This document shows, piece by piece, positions 40,535 through 54,672 of a stretch of 64,000 nt of DNA. Under the pieces are notes generated by a model. It worked only from the letters and a program-made list of their open reading frames with translations, did not search any database and was not told the origin of the DNA. How positions within the stretch are numbered: the first letter of the stretch is position 1; every line of letters begins with the position of its first letter. The translations under genes were made by a program, and so were the position numbers. Source of the DNA: Pseudomonas sp. QS1027 (GTDB lineage Bacteria; Pseudomonadota; Gammaproteobacteria; Pseudomonadales; Pseudomonadaceae); contig NZ_PHSU01000008.1 in the NCBI RefSeq assembly GCF_002814235.1, positions 1 to 64,000 on the forward strand, given 5' to 3'.

Positions 40535-42805
40535 ATGTTAAACCGCGAACTCGAAGTCACCCTCAATCTTGCCTTCAAGGAGGCTCGCTCGAAGCGTCAT
40601 GAATTCATGACCGTCGAGCACCTGCTGCTGGCCCTATTGGATAATGAGGCTGCCGCCACCGTCCTGCGTGCCTGTGGCGCCAATCTCGATAAACTCAAGC
40701 ACGATCTGCAGGAGTTCATCGACTCCACCACGCCGCTGATCCCCGTCCATGACGAGGATCGCGAAACCCAGCCGACTCTGGGCTTCCAGCGTGTCCTGCA
40801 ACGTGCTGTCTTCCATGTGCAGAGTTCCGGTAAGCGTGAAGTGACGGGCGCCAACGTGCTGGTCGCGATCTTCAGCGAGCAGGAAAGCCAGGCGGTCTTC
40901 CTGCTCAAGCAGCAAAGCGTTGCACGTATCGATGTCGTCAACTACATCGCCCATGGCATCTCCAAGGTGCCCGGGCACGGCGATCACTCCGAAGGCGAGC
41001 AAGATATGCAGGACGAAGAGGGCGGTGAGTCTTCATCTTCAGGCAATCCACTGGACGCTTATGCCAGCAATCTGAACGAACTGGCGCGCCAGGGTCGTAT
41101 CGATCCGCTGGTCGGGCGTGAGATGGAAGTCGAGCGCGTGGCGCAGATCCTCGCGCGTCGGCGCAAGAACAATCCGCTGCTGGTGGGTGAGGCGGGCGTG
41201 GGCAAGACGGCCATCGCCGAAGGCCTGGCCAAACGCATCGTCGACAACCAGGTGCCGGACCTGCTGGCCAACAGCGTGGTCTACTCCCTTGACCTCGGTG
41301 CACTGCTGGCCGGTACCAAATACCGCGGCGATTTCGAGAAACGCTTCAAGGCGTTGCTCGGCGAGCTGAAAAAACGTCCGCAGGCGATCCTGTTCATCGA
41401 CGAAATCCACACCATCATCGGTGCGGGTGCCGCTTCCGGCGGCGTCATGGATGCCTCGAACCTGCTCAAGCCGTTGCTTTCCTCGGGTGATATCCGCTGC
41501 ATCGGTTCGACCACCTTCCAGGAATTTCGTGGCATCTTCGAGAAGGACCGGGCCTTGGCGCGGCGCTTCCAGAAGGTCGACGTGTCCGAGCCTTCGGTGG
41601 AAGACACCATCGGTATCCTGCGCGGCCTGAAAGGGCGTTTCGAGCAGCACCACAATATCGAGTACAGCGACGAGGCCTTGCGCGCCGCCGCCGAACTGGC
41701 GTCGCGTTATATCAATGATCGGCACATGCCGGACAAGGCCATCGACGTGATCGACGAGGCCGGTGCCTACCAGCGCCTGCAGCCGATCGAGAAGCGGGTC
41801 AAACGCATCGAGGTGCCTCAGGTCGAGGACATCGTGGCGAAGATTGCGCGGATTCCGCCAAAACACGTCACCAGCTCCGACAAGGAACTGCTGCGTAACC
41901 TGGAGCGCGACCTGAAACTGACCGTGTTCGGTCAGGATGCGGCCATCGACTCGCTGTCGACCGCCATCAAGCTGTCCCGTGCCGGCTTGAAGTCGCCGGA
42001 CAAACCGGTCGGTTCGTTCCTGTTCGCAGGTCCTACCGGCGTCGGCAAGACCGAAGCGGCGCGGCAGTTGGCCAAGGCGATGGGGATCGAGCTGGTGCGT
42101 TTCGACATGTCCGAGTACATGGAGCGCCACACCGTTTCGCGTCTGATCGGTGCGCCTCCGGGTTATGTCGGTTTCGACCAGGGCGGCCTGCTGACCGAGG
42201 CCATTACCAAGCAACCGCATTGCGTGCTGCTGCTCGATGAAATCGAGAAGGCCCACCCGGAAGTCTTCAACCTGCTGTTGCAGGTGATGGACCACGGGAC
42301 CCTGACCGACAACAACGGGCGCAAGGCGGATTTCCGCAACGTGATCGTGATCATGACCACCAACGCCGGTGCCGAAACCGCGGCACGTGCGTCGATTGGC
42401 TTCACGCATCAGGACCACTCGTCCGATGCGATGGAAGTGATCAAGAAGAGCTTCACGCCAGAGTTCCGCAACCGTCTGGACACCATTATCCAGTTTGGTC
42501 GCCTCAGCCATGAGGTGATCAAGAGCGTGGTGGACAAGTTCCTTACCGAGCTTCAGGCGCAGCTGGAAGACAAACGTGTGCAGCTGGAAGTCAGCGATGC
42601 GGCACGCAGCTGGCTGGCGGAGGGGGGTTACGACGCGGCGATGGGGGCACGCCCAATGGCGCGTCTGATCCAGGACAAGATCAAGCGGCCATTGGCCGAA
42701 GAGATCCTGTTCGGCGAGTTGTCCGACCATGGCGGTGTGGTGTACATCGACATCAAGGATGGCGAGCTGACCTTCGAGTTCGAGACCACGGCTGAAATGG
42801 CTTGA
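40535..42805 (+). CDS. clpA: ATP-dependent Clp protease ATP-binding subunit ClpA
   Basis: AAA+ unfoldase that feeds ClpP (756 aa). It has an N-terminal double Clp repeat (about 1-145, the ClpS-binding domain), then D1 with Walker [14 protein letters not shown] and Walker [11 protein letters not shown]2 has Walker [14 protein letters not shown] and Walker [14 protein letters not shown]. It lacks the long middle coiled-coil of ClpB, so it is ClpA. The gene forms an operon with clpS and ends in a strong terminator. Confidence 0.97.
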   Translation: MLNRELEVTLNLAFKEARSKRHEFMTVEHLLLALLDNEAAATVLRACGANLDKLKHDLQEFIDSTTPLIPVHDEDRETQPTLGFQRVLQRAVFHVQSSGKREVTGANVLVAIFSEQESQAVFLLKQQSVARIDVVNYIAHGISKVPGHGDHSEGEQDMQDEEGGESSSSGNPLDAYASNLNELARQGRIDPLVGREMEVERVAQILARRRKNNPLLVGEAGVGKTAIAEGLAKRIVDNQVPDLLANSVVYSLDLGALLAGTKYRGDFEKRFKALLGELKKRPQAILFIDEIHTIIGAGAASGGVMDASNLLKPLLSSGDIRCIGSTTFQEFRGIFEKDRALARRFQKVDVSEPSVEDTIGILRGLKGRFEQHHNIEYSDEALRAAAELASRYINDRHMPDKAIDVIDEAGAYQRLQPIEKRVKRIEVPQVEDIVAKIARIPPKHVTSSDKELLRNLERDLKLTVFGQDAAIDSLSTAIKLSRAGLKSPDKPVGSFLFAGPTGVGKTEAARQLAKAMGIELVRFDMSEYMERHTVSRLIGAPPGYVGFDQGGLLTEAITKQPHCVLLLDEIEKAHPEVFNLLLQVMDHGTLTDNNGRKADFRNVIVIMTTNAGAETAARASIGFTHQDHSSDAMEVIKKSFTPEFRNRLDTIIQFGRLSHEVIKSVVDKFLTELQAQLEDKRVQLEVSDAARSWLAEGGYDAAMGARPMARLIQDKIKRPLAEEILFGELSDHGGVVYIDIKDGELTFEFETTAEMA

Positions 42806-42821
42806 TGTAGGTCCCGCAAAC

Positions 42822-42853
42822 ACAACAAAGGCGCCTTCGGGCGCCTTTGTTGT
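42822..42853 (+). terminator. Intrinsic terminator of clpA
   Basis: A 14-bp stem (ACAACAAAGGCGCC with GGCGCCTTTGTTGT) is closed by a stable TTCG tetraloop and lies 16 bp after the clpA stop. Confidence 0.93.
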
Positions 42854-42887
42854 TTCTGGGTCTTGAAGCGCCGCAAAATGCACACAA

Positions 42888-42920
42888 ACAAAAACGCCCG
42901 GCAATGCCGGGCGTTTTTGT
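42888..42920. terminator. Bidirectional terminator downstream of infA
   Basis: A 15-bp perfect stem (ACAAAAACGCCCGGC with GCCGGGCGTTTTTGT) has a 3-nt loop and A/T runs on both sides. It serves the minus-strand infA and backs up the clpA terminator. Confidence 0.93.
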
Positions 42921-42930
42921 ATCGACTTGC

Positions 42931-43149
42931 TTAGCGGGCGCGGTAGGTGATGCGCCCTTTGCTCAAGTCGTAGGGCGTCAGCTCGACGCGCACTTTGTCA
43001 CCGGTGAGAATACGAATGTAGTTCTTGCGCATCTTTCCGGAGATATGCGCGGTTACGACGTGCCCATTTTCCAATTCCACACGAAACATGGTATTCGGCA
43101 GGGTGTCGACGACAGTGCCTTCCATTTCGAAGCTGTCTTCTTTCGACAT
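42931..43149 (-). CDS. infA: Translation initiation factor IF-1
   Basis: The 72-residue OB-fold protein binds the ribosomal A site during initiation. It is a textbook match: [19 protein letters not shown] at the start, [19 protein letters not shown] in the centre and the end GRITYRAR. The start is fixed by family length. It is probably monocistronic. Confidence 0.98.
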
Positions 43150-43295
43150 GCAGTAAAGCCCTCGGTGTCCAGTGAATGGCCCGGTGCAACTGCGCCAGGC
43201 AAAAGCGGCGTGCATTGTGCCCGAAAAAGGGGGTTCACGCCAAGGGGTTAGTACCTGCCTGGGAAATACAGTTCAATTGCGCGGGGGCTGGCGAC

Positions 43296-44003
43296 TCAAC
43301 TGAGGGTGACCCAGCGCTGGTTGATCAGCAGTTCGATCGGCCGATATTGGGTCTTGTAGCTCATTTTCTTGCAGTTCTTGATCCAATAGCCGAGGTAGAC
43401 CGCCTCCAGCCCCAGCCGCTGCGCTTCGCCGATCTGCCAGAGGATAGCGTAGCGCCCCAGGCTGCGACGCTCCTCAGCGGGCTCGTAGAAGGTGTAGACC
43501 GCCGACAAGCCGTTGGGCAGCAGGTCGGTCACGGCGACGGCCAGCAGGCGCCCCTCCAGGCGGAACTCGTAGAAACGTGAGAACGGCAGGTCGCGCACCA
43601 GAAAAGTGGAAAACTGGTCGCGACTGGGGGGGAACATGTCGCCATCGGCATGGCGTTGTTCGATGTAGCGTTGGTACAGGTCGAAGTATTCCTCGCTGAA
43701 TCCCGGCTTGACGGCCTTGATCTTGAGCTCGGCGTTGCGTTTGAAGATACGTTTCTGCTGGCGATCGGGCTGGAACTGCGCCACGGGGATCCGCGCCGGC
43801 ACGCAGGCGTTGCAGTTCTGGCAGTGGGGCCGGTACAGGTGGTCGCCGCTACGACGGAAACCCATTTCCGACAGGTCTGCGTAGACATGCACGTCCATGG
43901 GCTGGCTAGGGTCGAGGAACAGCGTGGTGGCCTGCTCTTCGGGCAGATAACTGCAAGAGTGGGGTTGAGTGGCATAAAACTTCAAGCGCGCCAGCTCGGT
44001 CAT
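43296..44003 (-). CDS. bpt: Aspartate/glutamate leucyltransferase (Bpt, arginyltransferase-like)
   Basis: Transfers leucine from Leu-tRNA to N-terminal Asp or Glu, making a primary N-degron for ClpS/ClpAP (235 aa). It has the ATE-type N-terminal cysteine motif (CSYLPEE, then [13 protein letters not shown]) and the GNAT-like C-terminal half ending in [20 protein letters not shown]. Length fits the bacterial Bpt class. It lies near aat, trxB and clpSA, which supports the N-degron role. Confidence 0.95.
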   Translation of the reverse strand: MTELARLKFYATQPHSCSYLPEEQATTLFLDPSQPMDVHVYADLSEMGFRRSGDHLYRPHCQNCNACVPARIPVAQFQPDRQQKRIFKRNAELKIKAVKPGFSEEYFDLYQRYIEQRHADGDMFPPSRDQFSTFLVRDLPFSRFYEFRLEGRLLAVAVTDLLPNGLSAVYTFYEPAEERRSLGRYAILWQIGEAQRLGLEAVYLGYWIKNCKKMSYKTQYRPIELLINQRWVTLS

Positions 44004-44105
44004 GATCGACCCTCGGAATAAGCTTTCAATTGCGTTGAATCAAGTGTAAGCCAGCCTGGGAAAAGACGCCTAGGCGCTGTGTGAAGGTTACCTGATCGAA
44101 GTAGG

Positions 44106-44785
44106 TCAGGGCAGCCAGGTCGCGCTATTGGGCTGGTCCAGGTGTTCGCCCAGGTAGCGGGCGAAGTCGTCGCGGGGAATGGCCCGGGCGCCGAGGCTAT
44201 GCAGGTGATCGGTGGGCATCTGGCAGTCGATCAGGACGAATCCCGAGGCCTTGAGGTGCCGGACCAGGGTGGCAAAACCGAATTTCGAGGCGTTGTCGGC
44301 ACGGCTGAACATGGATTCGCCGAAAAACAACTGGCCCATTGCCAGGCCGTAGAGGCCGCCCACCAACTCATCGTTGTCCCAGACCTCCACCGAGTGGGCA
44401 AAACCGCGCTCATGCAATTGCAGATAGGCGGTTTGCATGGCTTCGGTGATCCAGGTGCCGTCGGCATAGGTGCGCGGGGCGGCGCAGGCGCTGATCACGG
44501 CGGCGAAATCCCGATCGAAGGTGACCTGGTAGCGTTGCTGGCGCAACAGCTTGTTCAGGCTGCGGGAGACATGCAACTCATCGGGAAACAGCACGGTGCG
44601 CGGGTCCGGCGACCACCAGAGGATCGGCTGGCCTTCGGAAAACCAGGGAAAGCAGCCATGGCGATAGGCCTGGATCAGCCGATCGGCGGACAGATCGCCG
44701 CCGGCGGCCAGCAGGCCGTTGGGTTCGCGCATGGCCTTGGCCAGGGGCGGGAAGGTCAGGGAGTTGCGTTGTAACCAGGTCAGCA

Positions 44786-44786
<1 letters not shown>
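44106..44786 (-). CDS. aat: Leucyl/phenylalanyl-tRNA-protein transferase
   Basis: Adds Leu or Phe to proteins with N-terminal Lys or Arg, generating ClpS substrates (226 aa). Signature segments are [41 protein letters not shown] and [18 protein letters not shown]. The ATG overlaps the trxB stop, giving the conserved trxB-aat pair; bpt follows about 100 bp later. Confidence 0.97.
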
Positions 44787-45757
<971 letters not shown>

Positions 45758-45893
45758 TCACAAAAGAGAATGCGTGCTCAAATTGAACCGCGTGAAAAGT
45801 GCTGTCGGTTATGCTACACCCATGCGGTGACAGCGTGGCATCGGGCGGACAAATCCGTACAATGCCGGTTATGTAATGAAGCAGTGAATCATT

Positions 45894-48305
45894 TTGAAGA
45901 AATCCACCGCCACACCCTCTAAAGCAGTCGTTCCGCTCTGGCGGCAGCAGCTGCATTATCGCCTCAAGGAAGGTGCGCTGATTGCTATCGGCGCGTTGTG
46001 CCTGTTCCTGATGATGGCCTTGCTGACCTATGGCAAGGACGATCCCGGCTGGAGCCACAACAGCAAGATCGATAACGTGCAGAACTTCGGCGGTCCCGCC
46101 GGCTCCTACAGCGCCGACATCCTGTTCATGGTGCTGGGTTATTTCGCCTATGTGTTCCCCTTGTTGCTGGCGATCAAGACCTACCAGATCTTCCGTCAGC
46201 GCCACGAACCCTGGCAATGGAGCGGCTGGCTGTTTTCCTGGCGGCTGATCGGCCTGGTATTCCTGGTGCTGTCCGGGGCCGCGCTGGCCCATATCCATTT
46301 CCATCAGCCCTTCGGCCTGCCGGCAGGGGCGGGCGGTGCCCTGGGCGAAAGCCTCGGCAACCTGGCGAAAAACGCCCTGAATATCCAGGGCAGCACGCTG
46401 CTGTTCATCGCCCTGTTCCTGTTCGGCCTGACGGTGTTCACCGATCTGTCCTGGTTCAAGGTCATGGACGTCACCGGCAAGATCACCCTCGACCTCTTCG
46501 AACTGTTTCAGGGTGCGATGAATCGCTGGTGGTCGTCCCGGGTCGAGCGTAAGCAACTGGTGGCGCAACTGCGTGAGGTCGACGACCGTGTTCACGACGT
46601 GGTGGCGCCGAGCGTTCCCGACAAGCGCGAGCAGGCCAAGGTCAAGGAGCGCCTGATCGAACGCGAGCAGGCCCTCAGCAAGCACATGTCCGAGCGCGAG
46701 AAGCAGATCCCGCCAGTGATTGCCCCTGCACCGGTAAAACCTGTGCAACAGAGCAAGCGCGTGGAGAAAGAGAAACAGGCGCCGTTGTTTGTCGACAGCG
46801 CAGTGGAGGGCACCTTGCCGCCGATCTCGATCCTCGATCCGGCGGAAAAGAAGCAGCTCAACTACTCGCCGGAATCCCTGGCGGCCGTCGGCCACCTGCT
46901 GGAAATCAAGCTCAAGGAATTCGGTGTCGAAGTCTCGGTGGACTCCATCCACCCGGGCCCGGTGATTACCCGCTACGAGATTCAACCGGCGGCGGGGGTC
47001 AAGGTCAGCCGGATCTCCAACCTGGCCAAGGACCTGGCGCGTTCGCTCGCGGTCACCAGCGTTCGGGTGGTGGAAGTCATCCCCGGCAAGACCACCGTGG
47101 GTATCGAGATCCCCAACGAGGACCGCCAGATCGTGCGTTTCTCCGAAGTGCTCTCGACCCCGGAATACGACGACGCGAAATCCCCGGTCACCCTGGCCCT
47201 GGGTCACGATATCGGCGGCAAGCCGGTCATCACCGACCTGGCGAAGATGCCTCACCTGCTGGTAGCCGGTACCACCGGTTCCGGTAAGTCGGTGGGCGTG
47301 AACGCGATGATCCTGTCGATCCTGTTCAAGTCCGGCCCGGAAGACGCCAAGCTGATCATGATCGACCCGAAAATGCTCGAACTGTCGATCTACGAAGGTA
47401 TTCCGCACCTGCTTTGCCCGGTGGTCACCGACATGAAGGACGCCGCCAACGCCCTGCGCTGGAGCGTCGCCGAGATGGAACGGCGCTACAAGCTGATGGC
47501 CAAGATGGGCGTACGTAACCTGTCGGGCTTCAACCACAAGGTCAAGGAAGCCCAGGACGCTGGTACGCCGCTGACCGACCCGCTGTACAACCGCGAAAGC
47601 ATTCACGATGAAGCGCCGTTGCTGGTGAAACTGCCGACCATCGTCGTGGTGGTCGACGAATTCGCCGACATGATGATGATCGTCGGCAAGAAGGTCGAAG
47701 AACTGATCGCCCGGATCGCCCAGAAAGCCCGGGCCGCCGGTATCCACCTGATCCTCGCGACCCAGCGGCCGTCGGTGGACGTGATCACCGGCCTGATCAA
47801 GGCCAACATCCCGACCCGCATGGCGTTCCAGGTGTCGAGCAAGATCGACTCGCGGACCATCATCGACCAGGGCGGCGCCGAGCAATTGCTCGGTCACGGT
47901 GACATGCTCTACATGCCGCCGGGCACCAGCCTGCCGATTCGTGTGCACGGCGCCTTTGTCTCCGACGATGAGGTCCACCGCGTGGTGGAGGCCTGGAAAC
48001 TGCGTGGCGCGCCGGAATACAACGACGACATCCTCAATGGCGTCGAAGAGGCCGGCAGCGGCTTCGACGGCGGCGGCAGTGGTGGCGATAGCGACGATGC
48101 CGAAACCGACGCGCTCTACGACGAAGCCGTACAGTTCGTGCTGGAAAGCCGTCGGGCCTCGATTTCCGCGGTGCAACGCAAACTGAAGATCGGCTACAAC
48201 CGGGCCGCCCGCATGATCGAGTCCATGGAAATGGCCGGGGTCGTGACCGCCATGAATACCAACGGCTCGCGTGAAGTGCTCGCCCCCGGGCCGTCGCGCG
48301 ACTGA
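45894..48305 (+). CDS. ftsK: DNA translocase FtsK
   Basis: Septal DNA pump that coordinates chromosome dimer resolution with division (803 aa). It has four N-terminal membrane helices (about residues 24-200), a charged linker (about 215-300), the RecA-like motor with Walker [14 protein letters not shown] and Walker [15 protein letters not shown], and a C-terminal winged-helix gamma domain ([20 protein letters not shown]) that reads KOPS sites. The start is a TTG (MKKSTATPS); no in-frame ATG lies close by and the ribosome site is weak. lolA follows. Confidence 0.95.
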   Translation: MKKSTATPSKAVVPLWRQQLHYRLKEGALIAIGALCLFLMMALLTYGKDDPGWSHNSKIDNVQNFGGPAGSYSADILFMVLGYFAYVFPLLLAIKTYQIFRQRHEPWQWSGWLFSWRLIGLVFLVLSGAALAHIHFHQPFGLPAGAGGALGESLGNLAKNALNIQGSTLLFIALFLFGLTVFTDLSWFKVMDVTGKITLDLFELFQGAMNRWWSSRVERKQLVAQLREVDDRVHDVVAPSVPDKREQAKVKERLIEREQALSKHMSEREKQIPPVIAPAPVKPVQQSKRVEKEKQAPLFVDSAVEGTLPPISILDPAEKKQLNYSPESLAAVGHLLEIKLKEFGVEVSVDSIHPGPVITRYEIQPAAGVKVSRISNLAKDLARSLAVTSVRVVEVIPGKTTVGIEIPNEDRQIVRFSEVLSTPEYDDAKSPVTLALGHDIGGKPVITDLAKMPHLLVAGTTGSGKSVGVNAMILSILFKSGPEDAKLIMIDPKMLELSIYEGIPHLLCPVVTDMKDAANALRWSVAEMERRYKLMAKMGVRNLSGFNHKVKEAQDAGTPLTDPLYNRESIHDEAPLLVKLPTIVVVVDEFADMMMIVGKKVEELIARIAQKARAAGIHLILATQRPSVDVITGLIKANIPTRMAFQVSSKIDSRTIIDQGGAEQLLGHGDMLYMPPGTSLPIRVHGAFVSDDEVHRVVEAWKLRGAPEYNDDILNGVEEAGSGFDGGGSGGDSDDAETDALYDEAVQFVLESRRASISAVQRKLKIGYNRAARMIESMEMAGVVTAMNTNGSREVLAPGPSRD

Positions 48306-48362
48306 TCCGTGCCGCGTGGAGTCACGCGGCGCGCCCTTTCAACGAGTTCAATGAGGATTCCC

Positions 48363-48986
48363 ATGCGTTTTATCCGCATGCTGTTGCTGCCGGTTCTGGC
48401 CCTGACCACGCTGTCGGCCCACGCCGATCCGAAGGACGTGGCGCGTTTGACCCAATTGCTCGAAAAGTCCCAGACCCTGACCGCGCGTTTCTCGCAGTTG
48501 ACCCTGGACGGCGGTGGCACCCAGTTGCAGGAAACCGCTGGCGAGATGAGCCTCCAACGCCCGGGCCTGTTCTACTGGCACACCGATGCGCCGCAGGAAC
48601 AGACCATGATCTCCGATGGCCAGAAAGTCACCCTCTGGGACCCGGACCTGGAACAGGTCACCATCAAGAAGCTCGACCTGCGCCTGACCCAGACCCCGGC
48701 CCTGTTGCTGTCTGGTGATGTCTCCAAGATCAGCGAAAGCTTCGATATCAGTGCCAAGGAAGCCGGCGGCGTGATCGACTTCGTCCTCAAGCCGAAAACC
48801 AAGGACACCCTGTTCGACAGCCTGCGCCTGTCGTTCCGCAATGGCCTGATCAATGACATGCAACTGGTCGACAGCGTCGGCCAGCGCACCAACCTGCTGT
48901 TCACCGGGGTCACGGCCAATGCACCCATCGACGCCGCCAAGTTCAAGTTCGTCATCCCCAAGGGTGCGGACGTGATCCAGGAATAA
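48363..48986 (+). CDS. lolA: Outer-membrane lipoprotein carrier protein LolA
   Basis: Periplasmic chaperone that ferries lipoproteins from LolCDE to LolB (207 aa). The signal peptide ([21 protein letters not shown]) is followed by the LolA beta-barrel, with [20 protein letters not shown] and the conserved [10 protein letters not shown] strand. The ATG chosen gives a proper signal peptide; an earlier start would place polar residues in front. It lies between ftsK and rarA on one strand, a conserved order. Confidence 0.96.
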   Translation: MRFIRMLLLPVLALTTLSAHADPKDVARLTQLLEKSQTLTARFSQLTLDGGGTQLQETAGEMSLQRPGLFYWHTDAPQEQTMISDGQKVTLWDPDLEQVTIKKLDLRLTQTPALLLSGDVSKISESFDISAKEAGGVIDFVLKPKTKDTLFDSLRLSFRNGLINDMQLVDSVGQRTNLLFTGVTANAPIDAAKFKFVIPKGADVIQE

Positions 48987-49005
48987 GAGGTTTCAGACGC
49001 CCGCC

Positions 49006-50331
49006 ATGGACCTGTTCAGCCGTGCCCCGATTGCCCAGCCACTGGCCGCCCGTTTACGCGCGACCAACCTGGATGAGTACGTCGGCCAGGAGCACCTGCT
49101 GGCTCGTGGCAAGCCGTTGCGCGAAGCCCTGGAGCAGGGCGCGCTGCATTCGATGATCTTCTGGGGCCCGCCGGGCGTGGGCAAGACCACCCTGGCGCGG
49201 CTGCTGGCGGAAGTCTCGGACGCCCACTTCGAAACCGTCTCGGCGGTGCTGGCCGGGGTCAAGGAGATCCGTCAGGCGGTGGAAATCGCCAAGCAGCAGG
49301 CCGGGCAGTACGGCAAGCGCACCATCCTGTTCGTCGACGAAGTGCACCGCTTCAACAAGTCCCAGCAGGATGCGTTCCTGCCCTATGTGGAAGATGGCAC
49401 GCTGATCTTTATCGGTGCCACCACCGAAAACCCCTCGTTCGAACTGAACAACGCCTTGCTCTCCCGCGCGCGGGTCTATGTGCTGAAAAGCCTCGACGAA
49501 GCGGCGCTGAACAAGCTGGTGCAGCGCGCCCTGAGCGAAGAGCGCGGCCTCGGCAAGCGCCAGCTGAGCCTGGGCGAGGAAGGCTTCAAGATGCTGCTGT
49601 CGGCGGCCGATGGCGATGGCCGGCGGCTGCTCAACCTGCTGGAAAACGCCTCGGACCTGGCCGAAGACGGTGAAGAGATCGGCGTCGAGCTGCTGCAAAG
49701 CCTGCTGGGCGATACCCGTCGGCGTTTCGACAAGGGCGGCGAGGCGTTCTACGACCAGATTTCCGCCTTGCACAAATCGGTGCGCGGCTCCAATCCCGAT
49801 GGTGCCCTGTACTGGTTTGCGCGCATGCTTGATGGCGGTTGCGACCCGCTTTACCTGGCCCGCCGGGTGGTGCGCATGGCCAGCGAAGATATCGGCAACG
49901 CCGATCCACGGGCCTTGAGCCTGTGCCTGGCGGCCTGGGATGTGCAGGAACGTCTCGGCAGCCCGGAAGGCGAATTGGCGGTGGCCCAGGCCATCACCTA
50001 CCTGGCTTGCGCACCGAAAAGCAACGCCGTCTACATGGGCTTCAAGGCCGCCATGCGCAGCGCCGCCGAACATGGCTCGCTGGAAGTGCCGCTGCACTTG
50101 CGCAACGCACCGACCAAGCTGATGAAACAACTGGGCTACGGTGATGAATACCGCTACGCCCATGACGAACCCGACGCCTACGCGGCGGGTGAGGACTATT
50201 TCCCCGAAGAACTGGAGCCCCAGCCCTTCTACCAGCCGGTGCCACGCGGGCTGGAATTGAAGATCGGCGAAAAGCTCAACCACCTCGCAGCCCTTGACCG
50301 CAACAGCCCGAAACAACGGAGAAAGCCTTGA
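49006..50331 (+). CDS. rarA: Replication-associated recombination protein RarA (MgsA)
   Basis: AAA+ ATPase related to clamp loaders and RuvB that acts at stalled replication forks (441 aa). It has Walker [14 protein letters not shown], Walker [16 protein letters not shown], a sensor-1 region ([13 protein letters not shown]) and the C-terminal tetramerisation domain beginning near [16 protein letters not shown]. Its stop overlaps the crcB start. Confidence 0.96.
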   Translation: MDLFSRAPIAQPLAARLRATNLDEYVGQEHLLARGKPLREALEQGALHSMIFWGPPGVGKTTLARLLAEVSDAHFETVSAVLAGVKEIRQAVEIAKQQAGQYGKRTILFVDEVHRFNKSQQDAFLPYVEDGTLIFIGATTENPSFELNNALLSRARVYVLKSLDEAALNKLVQRALSEERGLGKRQLSLGEEGFKMLLSAADGDGRRLLNLLENASDLAEDGEEIGVELLQSLLGDTRRRFDKGGEAFYDQISALHKSVRGSNPDGALYWFARMLDGGCDPLYLARRVVRMASEDIGNADPRALSLCLAAWDVQERLGSPEGELAVAQAITYLACAPKSNAVYMGFKAAMRSAAEHGSLEVPLHLRNAPTKLMKQLGYGDEYRYAHDEPDAYAAGEDYFPEELEPQPFYQPVPRGLELKIGEKLNHLAALDRNSPKQRRKP

Positions 50332-50702
50332 TCCGCACCGTCCTTGCCGTCTCCTTCGCCGGCATTATCGGCACCCTGGTGCGCTTCGCCACCGGCAACC
50401 TGATCAACGCCAATTGGCCGCGGCACTTCTATACCGCGACATTGGCCGTTAATATCGTGGGCTGCCTGGTGATTGGCGTGCTCTACGGTCTGTTTTTGCT
50501 GCGCCCCGAGGTGCCGATTGAGATCCGCGCCGGCTTGATCGTGGGATTTGTCGGCGGCCTGACCACATTTTCATCCTTTTCACTGGATACGGTGCGCCTG
50601 CTGGAAAGCGGGCAGGTGCTTATTGCCCTGGGCTATGCGGCCCTCAGCGTATTCGGCGGGCTGCTCGCGACCTGGGCCGGCCTGTCCTTGACCAAACTCT
50701 GA
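50328..50702 (+). CDS. crcB: Fluoride efflux channel CrcB/FluC
   Basis: Small membrane protein (124 aa, four helices) that exports fluoride as a dual-topology dimer. Landmarks are [13 protein letters not shown], the pore asparagine region [11 protein letters not shown], and the phenylalanine box [13 protein letters not shown]. The start is a TTG overlapping the end of rarA. No fluoride riboswitch is visible because the gene sits inside an operon without a leader. Confidence 0.93.
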   Translation: MIRTVLAVSFAGIIGTLVRFATGNLINANWPRHFYTATLAVNIVGCLVIGVLYGLFLLRPEVPIEIRAGLIVGFVGGLTTFSSFSLDTVRLLESGQVLIALGYAALSVFGGLLATWAGLSLTKL

Positions 50703-50705
50703 TAA

Positions 50706-51998
<1,293 letters not shown>

Positions 51999-53393
51999 AT
52001 GGAATTTCTGCCGCTGTTCCACAACCTGCGCGGCCGCCGTGTGCTGGTGGTCGGCGGGGGGGAGATTGCCTTGCGCAAATCCCGCCTGCTGGCCGATGCC
52101 GGCGCGGTGCTGCGGGTGGTCGCGCCCGAGGTCGAGGGCCAGCTGCGCGAGCTGGTCAGTGGCAGCGGCGGTGAGTTGCTGTTGCGTGGTTACCTTGAGT
52201 CCGACCTCGACGGTTGCGGGCTGATCATTGCCGCCACTGACGACGAGCCGCTCAATGCCCAGGTCTCGGCGGATGCCCATCGGCGCTGCGTGCCGGTCAA
52301 TGTGGTGGATGCGCCGGCCTTGTGCAGCGTGATCTTCCCGGCGATTGTCGATCGTTCGCCGTTGATTATCGCGGTGTCCAGTGGCGGCGATGCGCCGGTG
52401 CTGGCGCGCTTGATCCGGGCCAAGCTGGAAACCTGGATTCCTTCGACCTACGGCCAGTTGGCCGGTTTGGCGGCGCGTTTCCGGACCCAGGTCAAAGGCC
52501 TGTTTCCGGCTGTGCAGCAGCGCCGGGCGTTCTGGGAAGAAGTGTTCCAGGGCCCGATTGCCGACCGGCAACTGGCCGGGCAGGGCGCTGAAGCCGAGCG
52601 CCTGCTGCTGGAGAAGATCAACGGTGCGCCGCCGAATGCGCCGGGTGAGGTGTATCTGGTGGGGGCGGGGCCGGGTGATCCGGACCTGCTGACCTTCCGT
52701 GCCTTGCGCTTGATGCAGCAAGCGGACGTGGTGCTGTATGACCGTCTGGTGGCGCCGGCGATTCTGGAGCTGTGCCGCCGTGATGCGGACCGGATCTATG
52801 TCGGCAAGCGTCGCGCCGATCACGCCGTGCCTCAGGATCAGATCAACCAACAGTTGGTGGATCTGGCGAAACAGGGCAAGCGAGTGCTGCGTTTGAAGGG
52901 CGGCGATCCGTTTATCTTCGGCCGTGGCGGCGAAGAGATCGAGGAACTGGCGGCCCAGGGTATTCCGTTCCAGGTGGTGCCGGGGATCACGGCGGCCAGC
53001 GGTTGTTCGGCGTATGCCGGGATTCCGTTGACCCATCGCGATTACGCTCAGTCGGTGCGGTTTGTTACCGGGCATTTGAAGGATGGCTCCACGGACCTGC
53101 CCTGGGTGGATCTGGTGGCGCCGGGTCAGACGTTGGTGTTCTACATGGGGTTGGTTGGCTTGCCGGTGATCTGTGAGCAGTTGATTGCCCATGGGCGTTC
53201 GGCGCAGACCCCGGCGGCGTTGATCCAGCAGGGCACTACGTCGAATCAGCGGGTGTTTACCGGGACTTTGGCCAACTTGCCGCAGCTGGTGGCGGAACAT
53301 GAAGTACATGCGCCGACGCTGGTGATTGTCGGAGAGGTCGTCCAGCTTCGCGAGAAACTGGCCTGGTTCGAAGGCGCGCAATCCCAGGTTTGA
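51999..53393 (+). CDS. cysG: Siroheme synthase CysG
   Basis: Trifunctional enzyme (464 aa) making siroheme for sulfite and nitrite reductases. The N-terminal dehydrogenase/ferrochelatase part has the NAD loop [15 protein letters not shown], with the dimerisation linker following. The C-terminal uroporphyrinogen-III methyltransferase starts [19 protein letters not shown] and includes [14 protein letters not shown] and [10 protein letters not shown]. It begins directly after the serS stop. Confidence 0.97.
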   Translation: MEFLPLFHNLRGRRVLVVGGGEIALRKSRLLADAGAVLRVVAPEVEGQLRELVSGSGGELLLRGYLESDLDGCGLIIAATDDEPLNAQVSADAHRRCVPVNVVDAPALCSVIFPAIVDRSPLIIAVSSGGDAPVLARLIRAKLETWIPSTYGQLAGLAARFRTQVKGLFPAVQQRRAFWEEVFQGPIADRQLAGQGAEAERLLLEKINGAPPNAPGEVYLVGAGPGDPDLLTFRALRLMQQADVVLYDRLVAPAILELCRRDADRIYVGKRRADHAVPQDQINQQLVDLAKQGKRVLRLKGGDPFIFGRGGEEIEELAAQGIPFQVVPGITAASGCSAYAGIPLTHRDYAQSVRFVTGHLKDGSTDLPWVDLVAPGQTLVFYMGLVGLPVICEQLIAHGRSAQTPAALIQQGTTSNQRVFTGTLANLPQLVAEHEVHAPTLVIVGEVVQLREKLAWFEGAQSQV

Positions 53394-53401
53394 TCGAGTC
53401 T

Positions 53402-53535
53402 CTGTGGCGAGCGGGCTTGCCCGCGCTCGGCTGCGAAGCAGTCGCAAAACCGGTCATCTCGGTCTACCTGACAAACCGGGTTCACCGATTTTAGGGGCGC
53501 TTCGCGCCCCAGCGCGGGCAAGCCCGCTCGCCACA
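53402..53535. repeat. REPIN (inverted pair of REP palindromes)
   Basis: The outer arms are the same as the element at 10073-10205. The inner sequence corresponds to that element when read in the reverse direction: TGCGAAGCAGTCGC here on the left, and on the right there. So the two are copies inserted in opposite orientations. Confidence 0.93.
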
Positions 53536-53585
53536 GGACCGTGTTCGGCTTCAAATATCCCTAACTGAACGAAACCGTTCGCCAC

Positions 53586-54584
53586 TCAGGCGCCCATCAC
53601 CCCACGCCCCGCCAACCGCTCGCGATCATGCTTGGCCATAAAATCCTGCTGCGGCCCCTTCGGCACGATCCCCGTCGGATTGATGGTCCGGTGACTGGCG
53701 TAGTAATGCCCCTTGATATGGGCAAAATCCACCGTCTCGGCCACGCCCGGCCATTGATACAGCTCCCGCAGCCAGTTCGACAGGTTCGGATAATCGGCAA
53801 TCCGCCGCAGATTGCATTTGAAGTGGCCGTAGTACACCGCGTCAAAACGAATCAGCGTGGTGAACAGCCTTACATCCGCTTCCGTCAGGTATTCCCCGGC
53901 CAGATAACGGTTCTCCGCCAGATGCTGCTCCAACTGTTCCAACCCGCCGAACACATCATCAAAGGCCGCTTCATAAGCCGCCTGTGAAGTGGCAAATCCA
54001 GCCCGATAAACACCGTTGTTCACTGCCGGATAGATACGCTCGTTCCAGCTGTCGATCTGCGGGTGCAAGGCTTCGGGATAGAAATCCAGCTGATTGCCGG
54101 TCAGCCCATTGAACGCGCTGTTGAACATCCGGATGATTTCCGACGACTCATTGCTGACGATGCGCTGCAACTGCTTGTCCCACAGCACCGGCACGGTGAC
54201 GCGGCCGGTGTAGTCGGCGGTATCGGCGGTATAGCGCTGGTGCATGAAGGCGTGGTTATCGAGCTTGTCGCCGCTGGAGCCATGGGCCTTGTCGAAGGTC
54301 CAGCCATTTTCCAGCATCAGCCAACTGACCACCGACACATCGATCAGGCTTTCCAGGCCCTTGAGCTTGCGCAGGATCAGGGTACGGTGGGCCCAGGGAC
54401 AGGCCAGGGAGACATAGAGGTGATAACGTCCGGCTTCGGCCTTGAAACCGCCTTCGCCGCTGGGGCCGGGCCTGCCGTCGGCGGTCAGCCAATGGCGGCG
54501 CTGCGCCTGTTCGCGCTGGAACGCGCCGTCTTTGCTGCTTTCGTACCACTGGTCATGCCAGCGGCCGTCGATCAAAAGGCCCAT
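53586..54584 (-). CDS. Glutathionyl-hydroquinone reductase (Xi-class GST, YqjG-type)
   Basis: Reduces glutathionyl-hydroquinones to hydroquinones using glutathione (332 aa). The catalytic cysteine is in SLACPWAHRTLI (about residue 62), the diagnostic CPWAH of the Xi class. The C-terminal helical domain includes ENRYLAGEYLTEADVRLFTTL. Length is standard. It is convergent with cysG across a REPIN. Confidence 0.92.
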   Translation of the reverse strand: MGLLIDGRWHDQWYESSKDGAFQREQAQRRHWLTADGRPGPSGEGGFKAEAGRYHLYVSLACPWAHRTLILRKLKGLESLIDVSVVSWLMLENGWTFDKAHGSSGDKLDNHAFMHQRYTADTADYTGRVTVPVLWDKQLQRIVSNESSEIIRMFNSAFNGLTGNQLDFYPEALHPQIDSWNERIYPAVNNGVYRAGFATSQAAYEAAFDDVFGGLEQLEQHLAENRYLAGEYLTEADVRLFTTLIRFDAVYYGHFKCNLRRIADYPNLSNWLRELYQWPGVAETVDFAHIKGHYYASHRTINPTGIVPKGPQQDFMAKHDRERLAGRGVMGA

Positions 54585-54672
54585 CGGAAACTCCTCGGCA
54601 AGTGTGCATTGGAGTTCAGTCTAAAGGCCTTCGTTCGAAAAAATAGCGCAAACCCTGGGGGTTAATGATCGA

